DNA of 18,153 nucleotides from Bacillota bacterium (GCA_023459675.1 JAEWTC010000107.1:1-18153); one strand, 5' to 3'. Positions 7,201-16,017 are shown, counted from the stretch's first letter. The notes: generated from the sequence alone by a model not told the origin. Translations and numbers: made by a program.

Positions 7201-8705
7201 TGGCGGACCAGGTACGGATTTTTGATACCACTTTGCGCGACGGCGAACAGGCGCCCGGCTGCAGCATGGATTTGAACGAAAAGCTGGAGATCGCCCACGC
7301 GCTGGAGCGCATGCGGGTGGACGTGATCGAGGCGGGCTTTGCCATTGCCTCCAAGGGCGATTTCGAGTCCGTGGAAGAGATTTCGAAGCTGATTAAGGAT
7401 TGCGCCATCGCAAGCCTTTCCCGGGCCACCAAGCGCGATATCGACGCCGCCTGGGGCGCGGTGCAGAAGGCAAAATCGCCCATGATCCATACGTTCCTCG
7501 CAACGTCGCCGATGCACATGGAATACAAGCTGCGCATGACGGGCGAGGAGGTGCTGCAGGCGATTTCCGAAATGGTTGCGTACGCGCGCAACCTCTGCCC
7601 GCAGGTGGAATTTTCCGCCGAAGACGCTATGCGCTCCGAACCGAAATTTCTGGCAAAGGCCGTGGACGCGGCCATCCGCGCCGGCGCGCAGATCATCAAC
7701 ATCCCCGATACCGTCGGCTACACCACCCCCGCGGAAATGGGCGCGATGATTGCCTATTTAAAACAGAACGTGAACAAGATCGACACGGTAACGCTCTCCG
7801 TGCACTGCCACAACGATCTGGGCATGGCGGTTTCCAACTCGCTGGCCGCGGTAGCCGCTGGTGCGCGGCAGGTGGAATGCACCATCAACGGCATCGGCGA
7901 GCGCGCGGGCAACGCCGCGCTCGAAGAGCTGGTCATGGCCATGCATACGCGGCCCGATCTGTACCCGCAGCTGTGCCGGATCGATACCACGCGCATCGCG
8001 CCCACCAGCCGCCTGGTGTACAGCATTCTGGGCGTGAACGCGCCCATCAACAAGGCGGTCGTCGGCCAGAACGCCTTCGCCCACGAGGCGGGTATTCACC
8101 AGCACGGCGTGATGGCCAACCGCGCCACCTACGAGATCATGACCCCCGAATCCATCGGCCTGCGGCAAAACCAGATGGTGCTGGGCAAGCACAGCGGGCA
8201 CCACGCCATCGAAGAGAGGCTGAGCACGCTGGGGTATACGCTGTCCAAGGATGAGTTCAAGCAGCTCTATGAACAGTTCAAAGCGCTGTGCGACCGCAAG
8301 AAATTCATCACCGATAAGGATTTGGAAGCGCTCGCGCTGCACCGCCATACCCAGTCCACGCTGGCGAACAACTACCAGCTGGACCGTTTCACCGTCAACA
8401 GCGGCAACCATTCCACGTCCAACGCGGTCATCAGCATGCTGCACGACGGCGTTCGCACCGAGGAGGTCGCCCTGGGCGACGGCCCCATCGACGCGGCCTT
8501 CAACGCCGTGGACAAGCTCATCCCCGCGCCGGAACACTCGCTGGAGGACTACAATATCCAAACCATTTCCGAAGGCAAGGACGCGCAGGGCGAGGCCATC
8601 GTCAAAATCCGCTGCGGCGAACGCGTGGTGACCGGCAGGGGCCTGTCCACCGATATTCTGGAGGCCAGCATACTTGCCTATATCAACGGCATGAACAAGC
8701 TGTAA
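7197..8705 (+). CDS. leuA: 2-isopropylmalate synthase
   Basis: A 502-residue enzyme that condenses acetyl-CoA with 2-oxoisovalerate, the committed step to leucine. The TIM barrel opens with FDTTLRDGEQAPGCSM (R14, D15), has metal ligands in HCHND (H203, H205), GIGERAGNAALEE, and AFAHEAGIHQHG. The C-terminal LeuA dimer domain, with GDGPIDAAFNAVDKL and GRGLSTDILEAS, is the allosteric leucine-binding module. The start at 7197 is preferred because GGAAGGA (7184-7190) lies six bases upstream and the ATGA overlaps the ilvD stop; ATGs at 7182 and 7200 are also in frame. The nine-base gap to cimA shows that two paralogous synthases sit side by side. Confidence 0.94.
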   Translation: MMADQVRIFDTTLRDGEQAPGCSMDLNEKLEIAHALERMRVDVIEAGFAIASKGDFESVEEISKLIKDCAIASLSRATKRDIDAAWGAVQKAKSPMIHTFLATSPMHMEYKLRMTGEEVLQAISEMVAYARNLCPQVEFSAEDAMRSEPKFLAKAVDAAIRAGAQIINIPDTVGYTTPAEMGAMIAYLKQNVNKIDTVTLSVHCHNDLGMAVSNSLAAVAAGARQVECTINGIGERAGNAALEELVMAMHTRPDLYPQLCRIDTTRIAPTSRLVYSILGVNAPINKAVVGQNAFAHEAGIHQHGVMANRATYEIMTPESIGLRQNQMVLGKHSGHHAIEERLSTLGYTLSKDEFKQLYEQFKALCDRKKFITDKDLEALALHRHTQSTLANNYQLDRFTVNSGNHSTSNAVISMLHDGVRTEEVALGDGPIDAAFNAVDKLIPAPEHSLEDYNIQTISEGKDAQGEAIVKIRCGERVVTGRGLSTDILEASILAYINGMNKL

Positions 8706-8714
8706 GGGGGAAGT

Positions 8715-10295
8715 ATGGGAAGGATTGAAATCTTCGACAGCATGCTTCGCGACGGGGCGCAGGGGGAAGGCGTCGCTTTCTCGGTGCTGGATAAGCTCAA
8801 CATCGTCAAAGCCCTCGACGCGTTCGGCGTGGATTACATCGAAGCGGGCAACCCGGGTTCCAATCCCAAGGATATCGAGTTTTTCCAGCAGGTGCGGGAG
8901 CTGCGGCTCCGGCATGCCAAGCTCTGCGCGTTTGGCAGCACCTGCCGCAAGGGGAAAACGCCCGAGGATGACCAAAACGTGCTCTCGCTCATGGAGGCCG
9001 GAACCGACGTCGTGGTGATTTTCGGCAAATCCTGGGATCTGCACGTGCTCAAGGTTCTGGGCACTACGCTTGCAGAGAACTTGCGGCTCGTCAAGGACAC
9101 GGTTGCGTTTTTCAAGAAAAACGGCAAAGAGGTCATTTTCGACGCGGAGCATTTCTTCGACGGCTGCGAGGCGAACGCCGAGTACGCGATGCAGGTGCTA
9201 ACCGCGGCTAACGAAGCCGGCGCCGACTCGCTTTGCCTGTGCGATACCAACGGCGGCACCACGCCCGACCGCATCGGCACGGTGGTGCGCCTGGTGTGCG
9301 ATGCGTTTCCCGCGCAGCGCGTGGGCATCCACTGCCATAACGATACGGGCTGCGCCGTCGCGTCCAGCATGAGCGCGGTCGGCGCCGGGGCCGTGCAGGT
9401 GCAGGGCACGTTCATCGGCATCGGCGAGCGCTGCGGAAACGCCGACCTTTCCACCATTATACCCAATCTCCGCCTGAAAATGGGGTATGAATGCTCCGGC
9501 GATCTGGCCATGCTCCGGCATACCGCCGCAAAGCTCTACGAGTTCTGCAACATGCGTGTCGAGCGCAACAAGCCCTACGTGGGGGAGAGCGCGTTCGCCC
9601 ATAAAGGCGGCATGCACATCGACGGCGTCACCAAGGTCAGCCAGTCGTTTGAGCACGTCGCGCCCGAAACCGTGGGCAACACCCGCCGTTTCCTGATGAG
9701 CGAGGTCAGCGGCCGCACCACGGTGCTGGCGAAAATCGCGTCCATCGCGCCCGAGCTCTCCAAGGATTCGCCCGATATCGCCAGCATCGTGCAAAAGGCG
9801 AAGGAGATGGAACACGAGGGCTACCAGTTCGAAAGCGCGGACGCGAGCTTTGAGCTGATGGCCTTGAAAACGCTGGGGCGTTTCCGCGAACACTTCAAGC
9901 TCGGCATGTACCGCACCAGCGGGGAATTCCCGCACCCGGACGCCAACAAAAGCGCTTCGGCGATGCTGTCCATCCAGGTGGGGGACCGGCAGGAAACGAC
10001 CGCCGCCATGGGAAACGGCCCGGTGCACGCGCTGGATACGGCGCTGCGCAAGGCGCTCAGCGTTTTCTATCCGCAGCTGAACAAGGTGCGCCTGGTGGAC
10101 TACAAGGTGCGCGTGCTGACGGGCAAGGCCGCAACGGCGTCCCGCGTGCGCGTGCTGATTGAAAGCTCCGACGGCGAACTGGACTGGACCACCACCGGCG
10201 TTTCCACGGACATCATCGCCGCAAGCTGGGAAGCGCTGACGGATTCGATCGAGTACTACTTATATCAGAAGGAGGGATCTCCGTCATGCCCATGA
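8715..10295 (+). CDS. cimA: (R)-citramalate synthase
   Basis: A 526-residue relative of LeuA, placed in the CimA branch by FDSMLRDGAQGEGVAFSVLDK (starting at residue 7), YIEAGNPGSNPKDIEFF and LCDTNGGTTPDRIG. Metal ligands are in HCHND (H206, H208), and AFAHKGGMHIDG is conserved. A C-terminal regulatory domain with GNGPVHALDTALRKAL and TTGVSTDIIAAS is present. CimA makes citramalate from pyruvate and acetyl-CoA, opening a threonine-independent route to 2-oxobutyrate and isoleucine. Its place between leuA and leuC fits, since LeuCD and LeuB also process citramalate. AAGGGGGAAGT precedes the ATG. A homocitrate synthase role is unlikely given the motif set; exact substrate choice cannot be proved by eye. 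Confidence 0.9.
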   Translation: MGRIEIFDSMLRDGAQGEGVAFSVLDKLNIVKALDAFGVDYIEAGNPGSNPKDIEFFQQVRELRLRHAKLCAFGSTCRKGKTPEDDQNVLSLMEAGTDVVVIFGKSWDLHVLKVLGTTLAENLRLVKDTVAFFKKNGKEVIFDAEHFFDGCEANAEYAMQVLTAANEAGADSLCLCDTNGGTTPDRIGTVVRLVCDAFPAQRVGIHCHNDTGCAVASSMSAVGAGAVQVQGTFIGIGERCGNADLSTIIPNLRLKMGYECSGDLAMLRHTAAKLYEFCNMRVERNKPYVGESAFAHKGGMHIDGVTKVSQSFEHVAPETVGNTRRFLMSEVSGRTTVLAKIASIAPELSKDSPDIASIVQKAKEMEHEGYQFESADASFELMALKTLGRFREHFKLGMYRTSGEFPHPDANKSASAMLSIQVGDRQETTAAMGNGPVHALDTALRKALSVFYPQLNKVRLVDYKVRVLTGKAATASRVRVLIESSDGELDWTTTGVSTDIIAASWEALTDSIEYYLYQKEGSPSCP

Positions 10296-11548
10296 CAATG
10301 ACCCAGAAAATCCTGGCCGCGCACTGCGGCAAAACAGAGGTTCGGCCGGGGGATATGATCGTCGCCTCATGCGATCTGGTATTGGGCAACGATATCACCG
10401 CGCCGGTCGCGGTTAACGAGTTTGAGAAATTCGGCTGCGGCGGTGTATTCAACTGTGATAAAATCGCGCTGGTGATGGATCATTTCACCCCGAACAAGGA
10501 TATCAAGGCCGCGGAACAGGTGAAAAAGGTCCGCGAATTTGCCAAGGCAAAGAACGTGAAAAACTTCTTCGACGTCGGCGACATGGGCGTGGAGCATGCC
10601 CTGCTGCCGGAACGCGGCATGGTGACCGCTGGCGATCTGGTGATCGGCGCGGACAGCCACACCTGCACCTACGGCGCGCTGGGCGCGTTTTCCACCGGCG
10701 TCGGTTCCACCGATATGGCCGCCGCCATGGCAAGCGGGCTGGTATGGCTCCGCGTGCCGGAGGCGATTTCCGTGGTGCTTACGGGCAAGTGCCGGAAAAG
10801 CGTTTCCGGGAAGGACGTGATCCTGCACCTGATTAAACAGATCGGCGTGGACGGCGCGCTGTACCAGTCGCTGGAATTTTCGGGCGACGGCGTGGCCGCG
10901 CTTACGGTGGACGACCGTCTGTGCATCTGCAACATGGCGATCGAGGCCGGGGGCAAGAACGGCATCTTCCCCGTGGACGACCAGACTTTGACCTACCTTA
11001 AGGAGCACGGCGCGAAGGAACCGAAGGTTTACCAGGCGGACCCGGACGCAAAGTACGCGCGTGTGATCCATATGGATCTGTCTTCGCTTCAGCCCATCGT
11101 AGCGTTTCCGCATCTGCCGGAAAACGGGAAAACCTTCGACGAAATCGGGGACGTTCCCATCCAGCAGGTGGTGGTCGGTTCCTGCACCAACGGCAGGCTA
11201 TCCGATTTGCGGGATGCCGCGGCGATTCTCAAAGGCAGAAAGGTAGCCGATGGCGTGCGCATGATCGTCATCCCGGCCACCCAGAAAATCTGGATGGACG
11301 CGATGCACGAAGGCCTGTTCGATATTTTCGTCGAGGCGGGCTGCGCCGTATCCACGCCCACTTGCGGGCCGTGCCTGGGCGGGCATCTGGGAATTTTGGC
11401 AAAGGGCGAGCGCTGCGTGGCAACCACGAACCGTAACTTTGTGGGGCGCATGGGGGACACGCAAAGCGAAGTGTATCTGGCAAGCGCGGCGGTGGCCGCG
11501 GCGTCCGCGGTGCTTGGCAGGCTTGCCACGCCGGATATACTGGACTGA
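10286..11548 (+). CDS. leuC: 3-isopropylmalate dehydratase large subunit
   Basis: A 420-residue aconitase-superfamily subunit of the shorter LeuC2/HacA-like class found in Clostridia and archaea. The [4Fe-4S] ligands are visible as VVGSCTNGR (C300) and TPTCGPCLGG (C360, C363); GADSHTCTYGALGAFSTGVGS (residues 121-141) is a second signature. With LeuD it isomerises 2-isopropylmalate to 3-isopropylmalate, and probably citramalate to methylmalate for the CimA route. AAGGAGG (10269-10275) lies ten bases before the ATG at 10286, so this start is preferred over the in-frame ATG at 10292. The gene overlaps cimA by ten bases. Confidence 0.94.
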   Translation: MPMTMTQKILAAHCGKTEVRPGDMIVASCDLVLGNDITAPVAVNEFEKFGCGGVFNCDKIALVMDHFTPNKDIKAAEQVKKVREFAKAKNVKNFFDVGDMGVEHALLPERGMVTAGDLVIGADSHTCTYGALGAFSTGVGSTDMAAAMASGLVWLRVPEAISVVLTGKCRKSVSGKDVILHLIKQIGVDGALYQSLEFSGDGVAALTVDDRLCICNMAIEAGGKNGIFPVDDQTLTYLKEHGAKEPKVYQADPDAKYARVIHMDLSSLQPIVAFPHLPENGKTFDEIGDVPIQQVVVGSCTNGRLSDLRDAAAILKGRKVADGVRMIVIPATQKIWMDAMHEGLFDIFVEAGCAVSTPTCGPCLGGHLGILAKGERCVATTNRNFVGRMGDTQSEVYLASAAVAAASAVLGRLATPDILD

Positions 11549-11563
11549 GGGAGGAGAGCGATT

Positions 11564-12049
11564 ATGCAACTGAGAGGCAAAGCCGTTTGCTACGGAGACA
11601 ATATCGATACCGACGTCATCATCCCCGCCCGCTATCTGAACACGTCCGATCCGCAGGCGCTTGCGGCGCACTGCATGGAGGATATCGACCCCGACTTTTT
11701 AAAGAAGATCGAGAAGGGGGATATCATCGCGGCGGGCAGCAACTTCGGCTGCGGTTCCTCGCGCGAGCACGCCCCTTTGGCTATTCAAACCGCCGGAATT
11801 TCCTGCGTGGTGGCCAAAAGCTTCGCGCGCATCTTCTACCGCAACGCCATCAACATCGGCCTGCCGATTATCGTGTGCGACGCGGAAATCAAGACCGGGG
11901 ACCGCCTTTCCGTCGATCTCGTAAGCGGCCTGCTCGTAAACGAAACCACGGGCGAACAGACCTCGTTCCCGTCCTTCCCGGATTTTCTCCAGAAGATCAT
12001 CCAGGCGGGCGGGCTGATGCAGGCGATGGCGGAAGGAGTATTCGAGTGA
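11564..12049 (+). CDS. leuD: 3-isopropylmalate dehydratase small subunit
   Basis: A 161-residue swivelling-domain subunit that pairs with LeuC. It shows VCYGDNIDTDVIIPARYL (residues 8-25), AGSNFGCGSSREHAPLAI (residues 57-74, substrate-binding) and FARIFYRNAINIGLPI. The length is standard for the small subunits that accompany the 420-residue LeuC class. GGGAGGAGAG lies before the start, 15 bases after leuC. The stop overlaps the GTG start of leuB. Confidence 0.95.
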   Translation: MQLRGKAVCYGDNIDTDVIIPARYLNTSDPQALAAHCMEDIDPDFLKKIEKGDIIAAGSNFGCGSSREHAPLAIQTAGISCVVAKSFARIFYRNAINIGLPIIVCDAEIKTGDRLSVDLVSGLLVNETTGEQTSFPSFPDFLQKIIQAGGLMQAMAEGVFE

Positions 12050-13119
12050 ACTATAATGTAGTTCTGATTCCCGGCGACGGCATCGGGCCGGAAATCATCG
12101 CAAGCGCGGCGGAGGTGCTCCGCGCGGTCGGAAAGAGGTTCGGGCATACGTTCGCCATGCGGGAAGTTGCGGCGGGCGGATGCGCGATCGACCAGACCGG
12201 CGTTCCCCTGCCCGAGGAATCCCTGCAGGCCTGCCTGCAAAGCGACAGCGTGCTGCTGGGCGCGGTCGGCGGGCCCAAGTGGGAAACCCTGCCCGGCCAC
12301 CTCCGGCCGGAGCGCGCGCTGCTAGGCCTGCGCAAGGAGCTGGGGCTGTTTGCCAACCTGCGCCCCGTGAAGCTGGAACCGGAGCTTGCGGCGGCTTCGC
12401 CGCTGCGCAAGGATATCACCGACCGCGGCGTTGATTTGCTCATCGTGCGCGAGCTGACCGGCGGGCTGTATTTCGGCGCGCGGGGCAGGGGTACGGGGGA
12501 GCTCGGGCCGTATGCCTACGATACCGAAACCTACAGTGTGGAGGAAATCCGGCGCATCGGCGCGGTGGCGTTCGAGGCGGCGCGCGGCCGCAGACGGAAG
12601 CTGTGCAGCGTGGATAAGGCAAACGTGCTGGAATCTTCCCGCCTCTGGCGCGAAACCATGCACGAGCTGAAAAACGAATACCCGGACGTTTTATATTCCG
12701 ATATGCTGGTGGATAACGCCGCCATGCAGCTGATCAAGGACCCGTCCCAGTTTGACGTGCTGGTGACCAGCAACCTGTTTGGCGACATCCTGTCCGATGA
12801 GGCAAGCCAGCTGACCGGTTCCATCGGCCTTCTGGCCTCCGCGTCGCTTGGCAAAACGACCTGCGGCATGTACGAGCCCATCCATGGCTCCGCGCCGGAT
12901 ATCGCGGGGCTTGGCGTTTCCAACCCGATCGCAACCATCCTCTCCGCGGCGATGATGCTTCGGATGTCGTTTCACTTGATTCAGGAAGCGGACGCGGTGG
13001 AAGAAGCGATCAGCACTGTGCTGAAACAGGGCTTCCGCACCAGGGATATCGCTGCGGGAATGCCTTCCATCGGCACGGCGGCGATGACGCAAAAGATTCT
13101 GGAGGCGCTGGCGCGGTAA
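12046..13119 (+). CDS. leuB: 3-isopropylmalate dehydrogenase
   Basis: A 357-residue NAD-dependent oxidative decarboxylase. It shows VVLIPGDGIGPEI (residues 5-17), GAVGGPKWE, ELTGGLYFG, DKANVLESSRLWRE, SNLFGDILSDEASQLTGSIG and EPIHGSAPDIAG (from E277), all standard for LeuB rather than isocitrate dehydrogenase. The start is the GTG at 12046, forming a GTGA overlap with leuD and preceded by GGAAGGAGT; frames reaching back to 11587 are read-through inside leuD. It completes the leucine branch and can also oxidise 3-methylmalate in the citramalate route. No clear hairpin with a T-run follows, so the operon's end is not defined by an obvious intrinsic terminator. Confidence 0.95.
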   Translation: MNYNVVLIPGDGIGPEIIASAAEVLRAVGKRFGHTFAMREVAAGGCAIDQTGVPLPEESLQACLQSDSVLLGAVGGPKWETLPGHLRPERALLGLRKELGLFANLRPVKLEPELAAASPLRKDITDRGVDLLIVRELTGGLYFGARGRGTGELGPYAYDTETYSVEEIRRIGAVAFEAARGRRRKLCSVDKANVLESSRLWRETMHELKNEYPDVLYSDMLVDNAAMQLIKDPSQFDVLVTSNLFGDILSDEASQLTGSIGLLASASLGKTTCGMYEPIHGSAPDIAGLGVSNPIATILSAAMMLRMSFHLIQEADAVEEAISTVLKQGFRTRDIAAGMPSIGTAAMTQKILEALAR

Positions 13120-13168
13120 ACCGGTTCCGTCCAATCCGCAGATAAGGATACCCAAATCATAAAAACAG

Positions 13169-13177
13169 TGGTACAAT
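13169..13177 (+). promoter_or_regulatory. Extended -10 promoter candidate for the glycosyltransferase operon
   Basis: TGgTACAAT matches the TGnTATAAT extended -10 form with one change. No good -35 box is seen 16-18 bases upstream. It lies in the 135-base gap after leuB, 78 bases before the next start codon. It would allow the downstream genes to be expressed independently of the branched-chain operon. Confidence 0.45.
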
Positions 13178-13190
13178 TTAACAGGGATCA

Positions 13191-13226
13191 CCACGCTGTG
13201 TTCACGTTGCCGGTTTGGCAGCGTGG
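13191..13226 (+). repeat. Inverted repeat in the 5' leader of the glycosyltransferase gene
   Basis: CCACGCTG (13191-13198) and CAGCGTGG (13219-13226) are exact reverse complements around a 20-base loop; a smaller TGCC/GGCA hairpin (13208-13211 with 13217-13220) is an alternative. No T-run follows, so it is not a standard terminator. It could be an mRNA structure in the untranslated leader or a protein-binding site. Confidence 0.4.
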
Positions 13227-13254
13227 ACATACGCGTATTAATGGGGTGCTGATC

Positions 13255-14214
13255 ATGAAAACGCTGCTTTCGTTCGTCATTCCCTGCTACCGGAGCGAGC
13301 AGACCATACCGGGCGTTGTGGAAGAAATTCTCACAACCGTTTCAGCGCGCAGCGAAGAGTTTCGTTACGAAATCATTCTGGTCAACGACGGCAGCCCGGA
13401 CGGCGTTGCAAACGTCATCCTCGGCCTCTGCCAGCGCAACCCGGAGATCGTGTTCGTGAATCTGAGCCGCAATTTCGGCCAGCACAGCGCCGTGATGGCG
13501 GGCTTTGCCAAGGCGCGCGGGGAGATTATCGTTTGTCTGGATGACGACGGGCAAACCCCGGCCGATGAGTGCATGAAGCTTGTGGATAAGCTCAACGAGG
13601 GCTACGACATCGTATTCGCGGAGTACGAGCAGCCCAAGCAAAACCTGCTGCGCATTCTGGGCAGCCGGTTCAACACCGCGTGCAACCGCTTTTTCTTCGG
13701 GCAGCCCAAAACCCTGAAAACCACCAGCTATTACGCCTGCCAGCGCTTCGTGGTGGATACCGCGCTGCAATATCCAAACCCCTTTCCCTACATCACGGGG
13801 CTGCTTCTGCAAAGCGTCAGCCGCAGTGCCAACGTAAAGGTGAAGCACCGCACGCGCGAGGTGGGAAAGAGCGGCTACAGCCTCAAAAAGCTGATCGCAC
13901 TATGGACGAACGGCGTTACCGCGTTTTCCATCAAGCCGCTGCGCTTCGCCGCGTACCTGGGGTGGGGCATCTCGGCGGGCGGGTTTCTTTTCGCCCTGAT
14001 CACCATCATCCGCAAGCTTTTGAACCCCGATATGGAAGCTGGCTGGGCGTCCACCATCTCGGTCATCCTTGCGCTGGGCGGCGTGATCATCGCGCTGATC
14101 GGCGTGGTGGGGGAATACATCGGGCGCATTTACCTGAGCATTAACAAAAGCCCGCAGTACGTAGTCCGGCAGATTGTGGACAATCGTTCCCGCGAGGAGG
14201 ATTCGGCGTTATGA
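13255..14214 (+). CDS. Membrane-anchored family 2 glycosyltransferase (GtrB/ArnC/DPM1-like)
   Basis: A 319-residue GT-A glycosyltransferase. The N-terminal domain shows FVIPCYRSEQTIPGVV (residues 7-22), ILVNDGSPDG (41-50), NLSRNFGQHSAVMAGFAKARGE and the catalytic-metal motif CLDDDGQTP (D96-D98). Two transmembrane segments follow near residues 230-253 and 265-290. This is the layout of enzymes that transfer a sugar from a nucleotide donor to undecaprenyl phosphate at the cytoplasmic membrane. The sugar is not readable. The start at 13255 (MKTLLSFVIP) is chosen over 13168 because family homology begins there; its ribosome site TGGGGTG is modest. The stop overlaps the next gene (ATGA), an acetyltransferase, pointing to joint sugar modification for the cell envelope. 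Confidence 0.9.
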   Translation: MKTLLSFVIPCYRSEQTIPGVVEEILTTVSARSEEFRYEIILVNDGSPDGVANVILGLCQRNPEIVFVNLSRNFGQHSAVMAGFAKARGEIIVCLDDDGQTPADECMKLVDKLNEGYDIVFAEYEQPKQNLLRILGSRFNTACNRFFFGQPKTLKTTSYYACQRFVVDTALQYPNPFPYITGLLLQSVSRSANVKVKHRTREVGKSGYSLKKLIALWTNGVTAFSIKPLRFAAYLGWGISAGGFLFALITIIRKLLNPDMEAGWASTISVILALGGVIIALIGVVGEYIGRIYLSINKSPQYVVRQIVDNRSREEDSAL

Positions 14215-14954
14215 AAATCGTCCACGCAACCTGGGAACAGGAAAACCTCGGCGTGAACGCGTACGAAGTGTTTCTGGAAGACCCGGACACGCTGGCGGAT
14301 TTCGGGCAGGCGGAACGGCGGCTGCTTATAGACGGCGGGGAGTATATCGCCGTAAAAACGCCCGTCAACCGCGGCGATCTGCTGTTTGGCTTACCGCAGC
14401 TTGGCTATACGTTTGTGGAAACGCTGTTCCGCGTCGCGGTGGAGCGCGGGGAATACAGCGTGCCCCAAAGCATCGCGCGGTTCGACCGCGGGCTTACCGT
14501 GGTCCGGCGTGAAACCGCGCAGGAGCAGGAAGCGGTGTTCAACCGCATTCGCGAAGGCGTTTTCAAAAGCGATCGGATTTCGCTGGACCCGTTCTTTCCG
14601 CCGGAAAGAACGGCGACGCGTTACGTGAACTGGATCCGGCAATTGCTTGCCCAGGGCAGCCTCCTGTTTGAAATGCTGAGCGGCGGCACGGCGGCCGGCG
14701 TATTCGTCATCAAGCGGATCGACCCCAACACCGTAGACCCCGTGCTGATGGGCCTGTACCGCGAGGAGCATAACCGCGGCCTTGGCACCCTGCTGCACAA
14801 GAAAACGCTGGATACCTGCTTTTCCATGGAGTGCTCCCGGATCACGTCCACGTTCGTGAGCAACAACGCAAAAATATTGCGGGTGTATACCAATATCGGG
14901 GCGACGATCACGGACGTGCTGTATACGTACGTCAAGCATGTGCGCCCGGAATGA
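14211..14954 (+). CDS. GNAT-family N-acetyltransferase, WecD/RffC-like
   Basis: A 247-residue protein. The C-terminal half is a GNAT fold, with an acetyl-CoA loop HNRGLGTLLHKKTL (residues 187-200) and the terminal SNNAKILRVYTNIGATI segment. The middle segment SDRISLDPFFPPERTATRYVNWI (residues 120-142) resembles the D-R-x-x-x-D-P region of dTDP-amino-sugar acetyltransferases such as WecD. The N-terminal 100 residues form a separate domain, also seen in that group. It overlaps the glycosyltransferase by four bases, so it may acetylate an amino sugar handled by that enzyme; this is inferred from context. No aminotransferase or sugar-nucleotide gene lies beside it to define the sugar. Confidence 0.75.
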   Translation: MKIVHATWEQENLGVNAYEVFLEDPDTLADFGQAERRLLIDGGEYIAVKTPVNRGDLLFGLPQLGYTFVETLFRVAVERGEYSVPQSIARFDRGLTVVRRETAQEQEAVFNRIREGVFKSDRISLDPFFPPERTATRYVNWIRQLLAQGSLLFEMLSGGTAAGVFVIKRIDPNTVDPVLMGLYREEHNRGLGTLLHKKTLDTCFSMECSRITSTFVSNNAKILRVYTNIGATITDVLYTYVKHVRPE

Positions 14955-14973
14955 AATCATCGGAGGAATAACC

Positions 14974-15993
14974 ATGACAGATTCGACGCCGCAACGCAAA
15001 CCCATCATTTATTCGGGCATTCAGCCGTCCGGCGTGCTGACGATCGGCAACTATATCGGCGCGCTGCGCAACTTTGCCCTGCTGGAAAACGAGTACGACT
15101 GTATTTACGCGATCGTGGACATGCACGCCATCACCCTCCGGCAGGACGCGGCCCAGCTGCGCAAACGCACGCTGGAACTCGCGGCGCTGTATATCGCCTC
15201 GGGGCTGGACCCGGAGAAGAGCCTCATCTACTGCCAGAGCCACGTGCCGGCGCACGCGGAGCTTGCATGGATTTTAAGCTGCTTTACCTACATGGGCGAG
15301 CTGCAGCGCATGACGCAGTTCAAGGAGAAATCGGCCAAGCATGAGGAAAACATCAACGCGGGCCTGTTCACGTACCCCGTGCTGATGGCCGCGGACATCC
15401 TTTTGTATCAAACCAATCTCGTGCCCGTAGGCTCCGACCAGAAACAGCATCTGGAGCTGACGCGCGACCTGGCTCAGCGCTTCAACAATCTTTACGGCGA
15501 CGTGTTCACCATTCCCGAGCCCTATATCGGCAAAATCGGCAGCCGCGTGATGAGCCTGCAGGAGCCGACGCAGAAGATGAGCAAGTCCGATACCGAGGAT
15601 ACCTTCATCAGCATGCTTGACAAACCCGAAGATATCCGCCGCAAGATTAAGCGTGCCGTGACCGACAGCGAGGCCGTGATCCGGTTCGACCCCGAAAACA
15701 AACCGGGCGTAAGTAACCTGCTGTCCATCGCGGCGGCGCTTACCGGCCGCCCCATCGAGGCGGTTACGGCCTCGCTTTCCGGGAAGGGCTACGGCGATCT
15801 GAAGGCCGCGGTGGCGGATATCGTGGTAGACGCCCTGGCGCCGATTCAGAAGGAATACAGCCGCCTGATGGCGGATAAGGCGTATGTGCAGGGCGTGCTC
15901 AGCCGCAACGCGGAAATCGTGGCAAGCCGGGCGCAGTACACGCTTGGCAAAGTCAAGCGCAAAGTAGGCTACGTGCTTCCGGACAGAAAATAG
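14974..15993 (+). CDS. trpS: Tryptophanyl-tRNA synthetase
   Basis: A 339-residue class Ic aminoacyl-tRNA synthetase that charges tRNA-Trp. It has the HIGH-equivalent TIGN in SGIQPSGVLTIGNYIGAL (residues 14-31), YAIVDMHAIT, the GSDQKQHLELTRDLAQRFN region and KMSKS (201-205). The start at 14974 is set by GGAGGA (14962-14967), six bases upstream; an in-frame start at 14938 lies inside the preceding gene. Only 19 bases separate it from the acetyltransferase, leaving no room for a T-box leader, so it probably rides on the upstream transcript. Length and motifs are complete. Confidence 0.96.
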   Translation: MTDSTPQRKPIIYSGIQPSGVLTIGNYIGALRNFALLENEYDCIYAIVDMHAITLRQDAAQLRKRTLELAALYIASGLDPEKSLIYCQSHVPAHAELAWILSCFTYMGELQRMTQFKEKSAKHEENINAGLFTYPVLMAADILLYQTNLVPVGSDQKQHLELTRDLAQRFNNLYGDVFTIPEPYIGKIGSRVMSLQEPTQKMSKSDTEDTFISMLDKPEDIRRKIKRAVTDSEAVIRFDPENKPGVSNLLSIAAALTGRPIEAVTASLSGKGYGDLKAAVADIVVDALAPIQKEYSRLMADKAYVQGVLSRNAEIVASRAQYTLGKVKRKVGYVLPDRK

Positions 15994-16017
15994 GCGCGTA
16001 CCGGAACGGAGCGTTTT

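Noticed and set aside
7758..9152. Open frame of 464 codons on the minus strand across leuA and cimA
   Set aside because: It spans the junction of two well-supported genes and has no family signature or ribosome site of note.
13191..13226. Terminator for the ilv-leu operon
   Set aside because: The inverted repeat has a large loop and no T-run after it.
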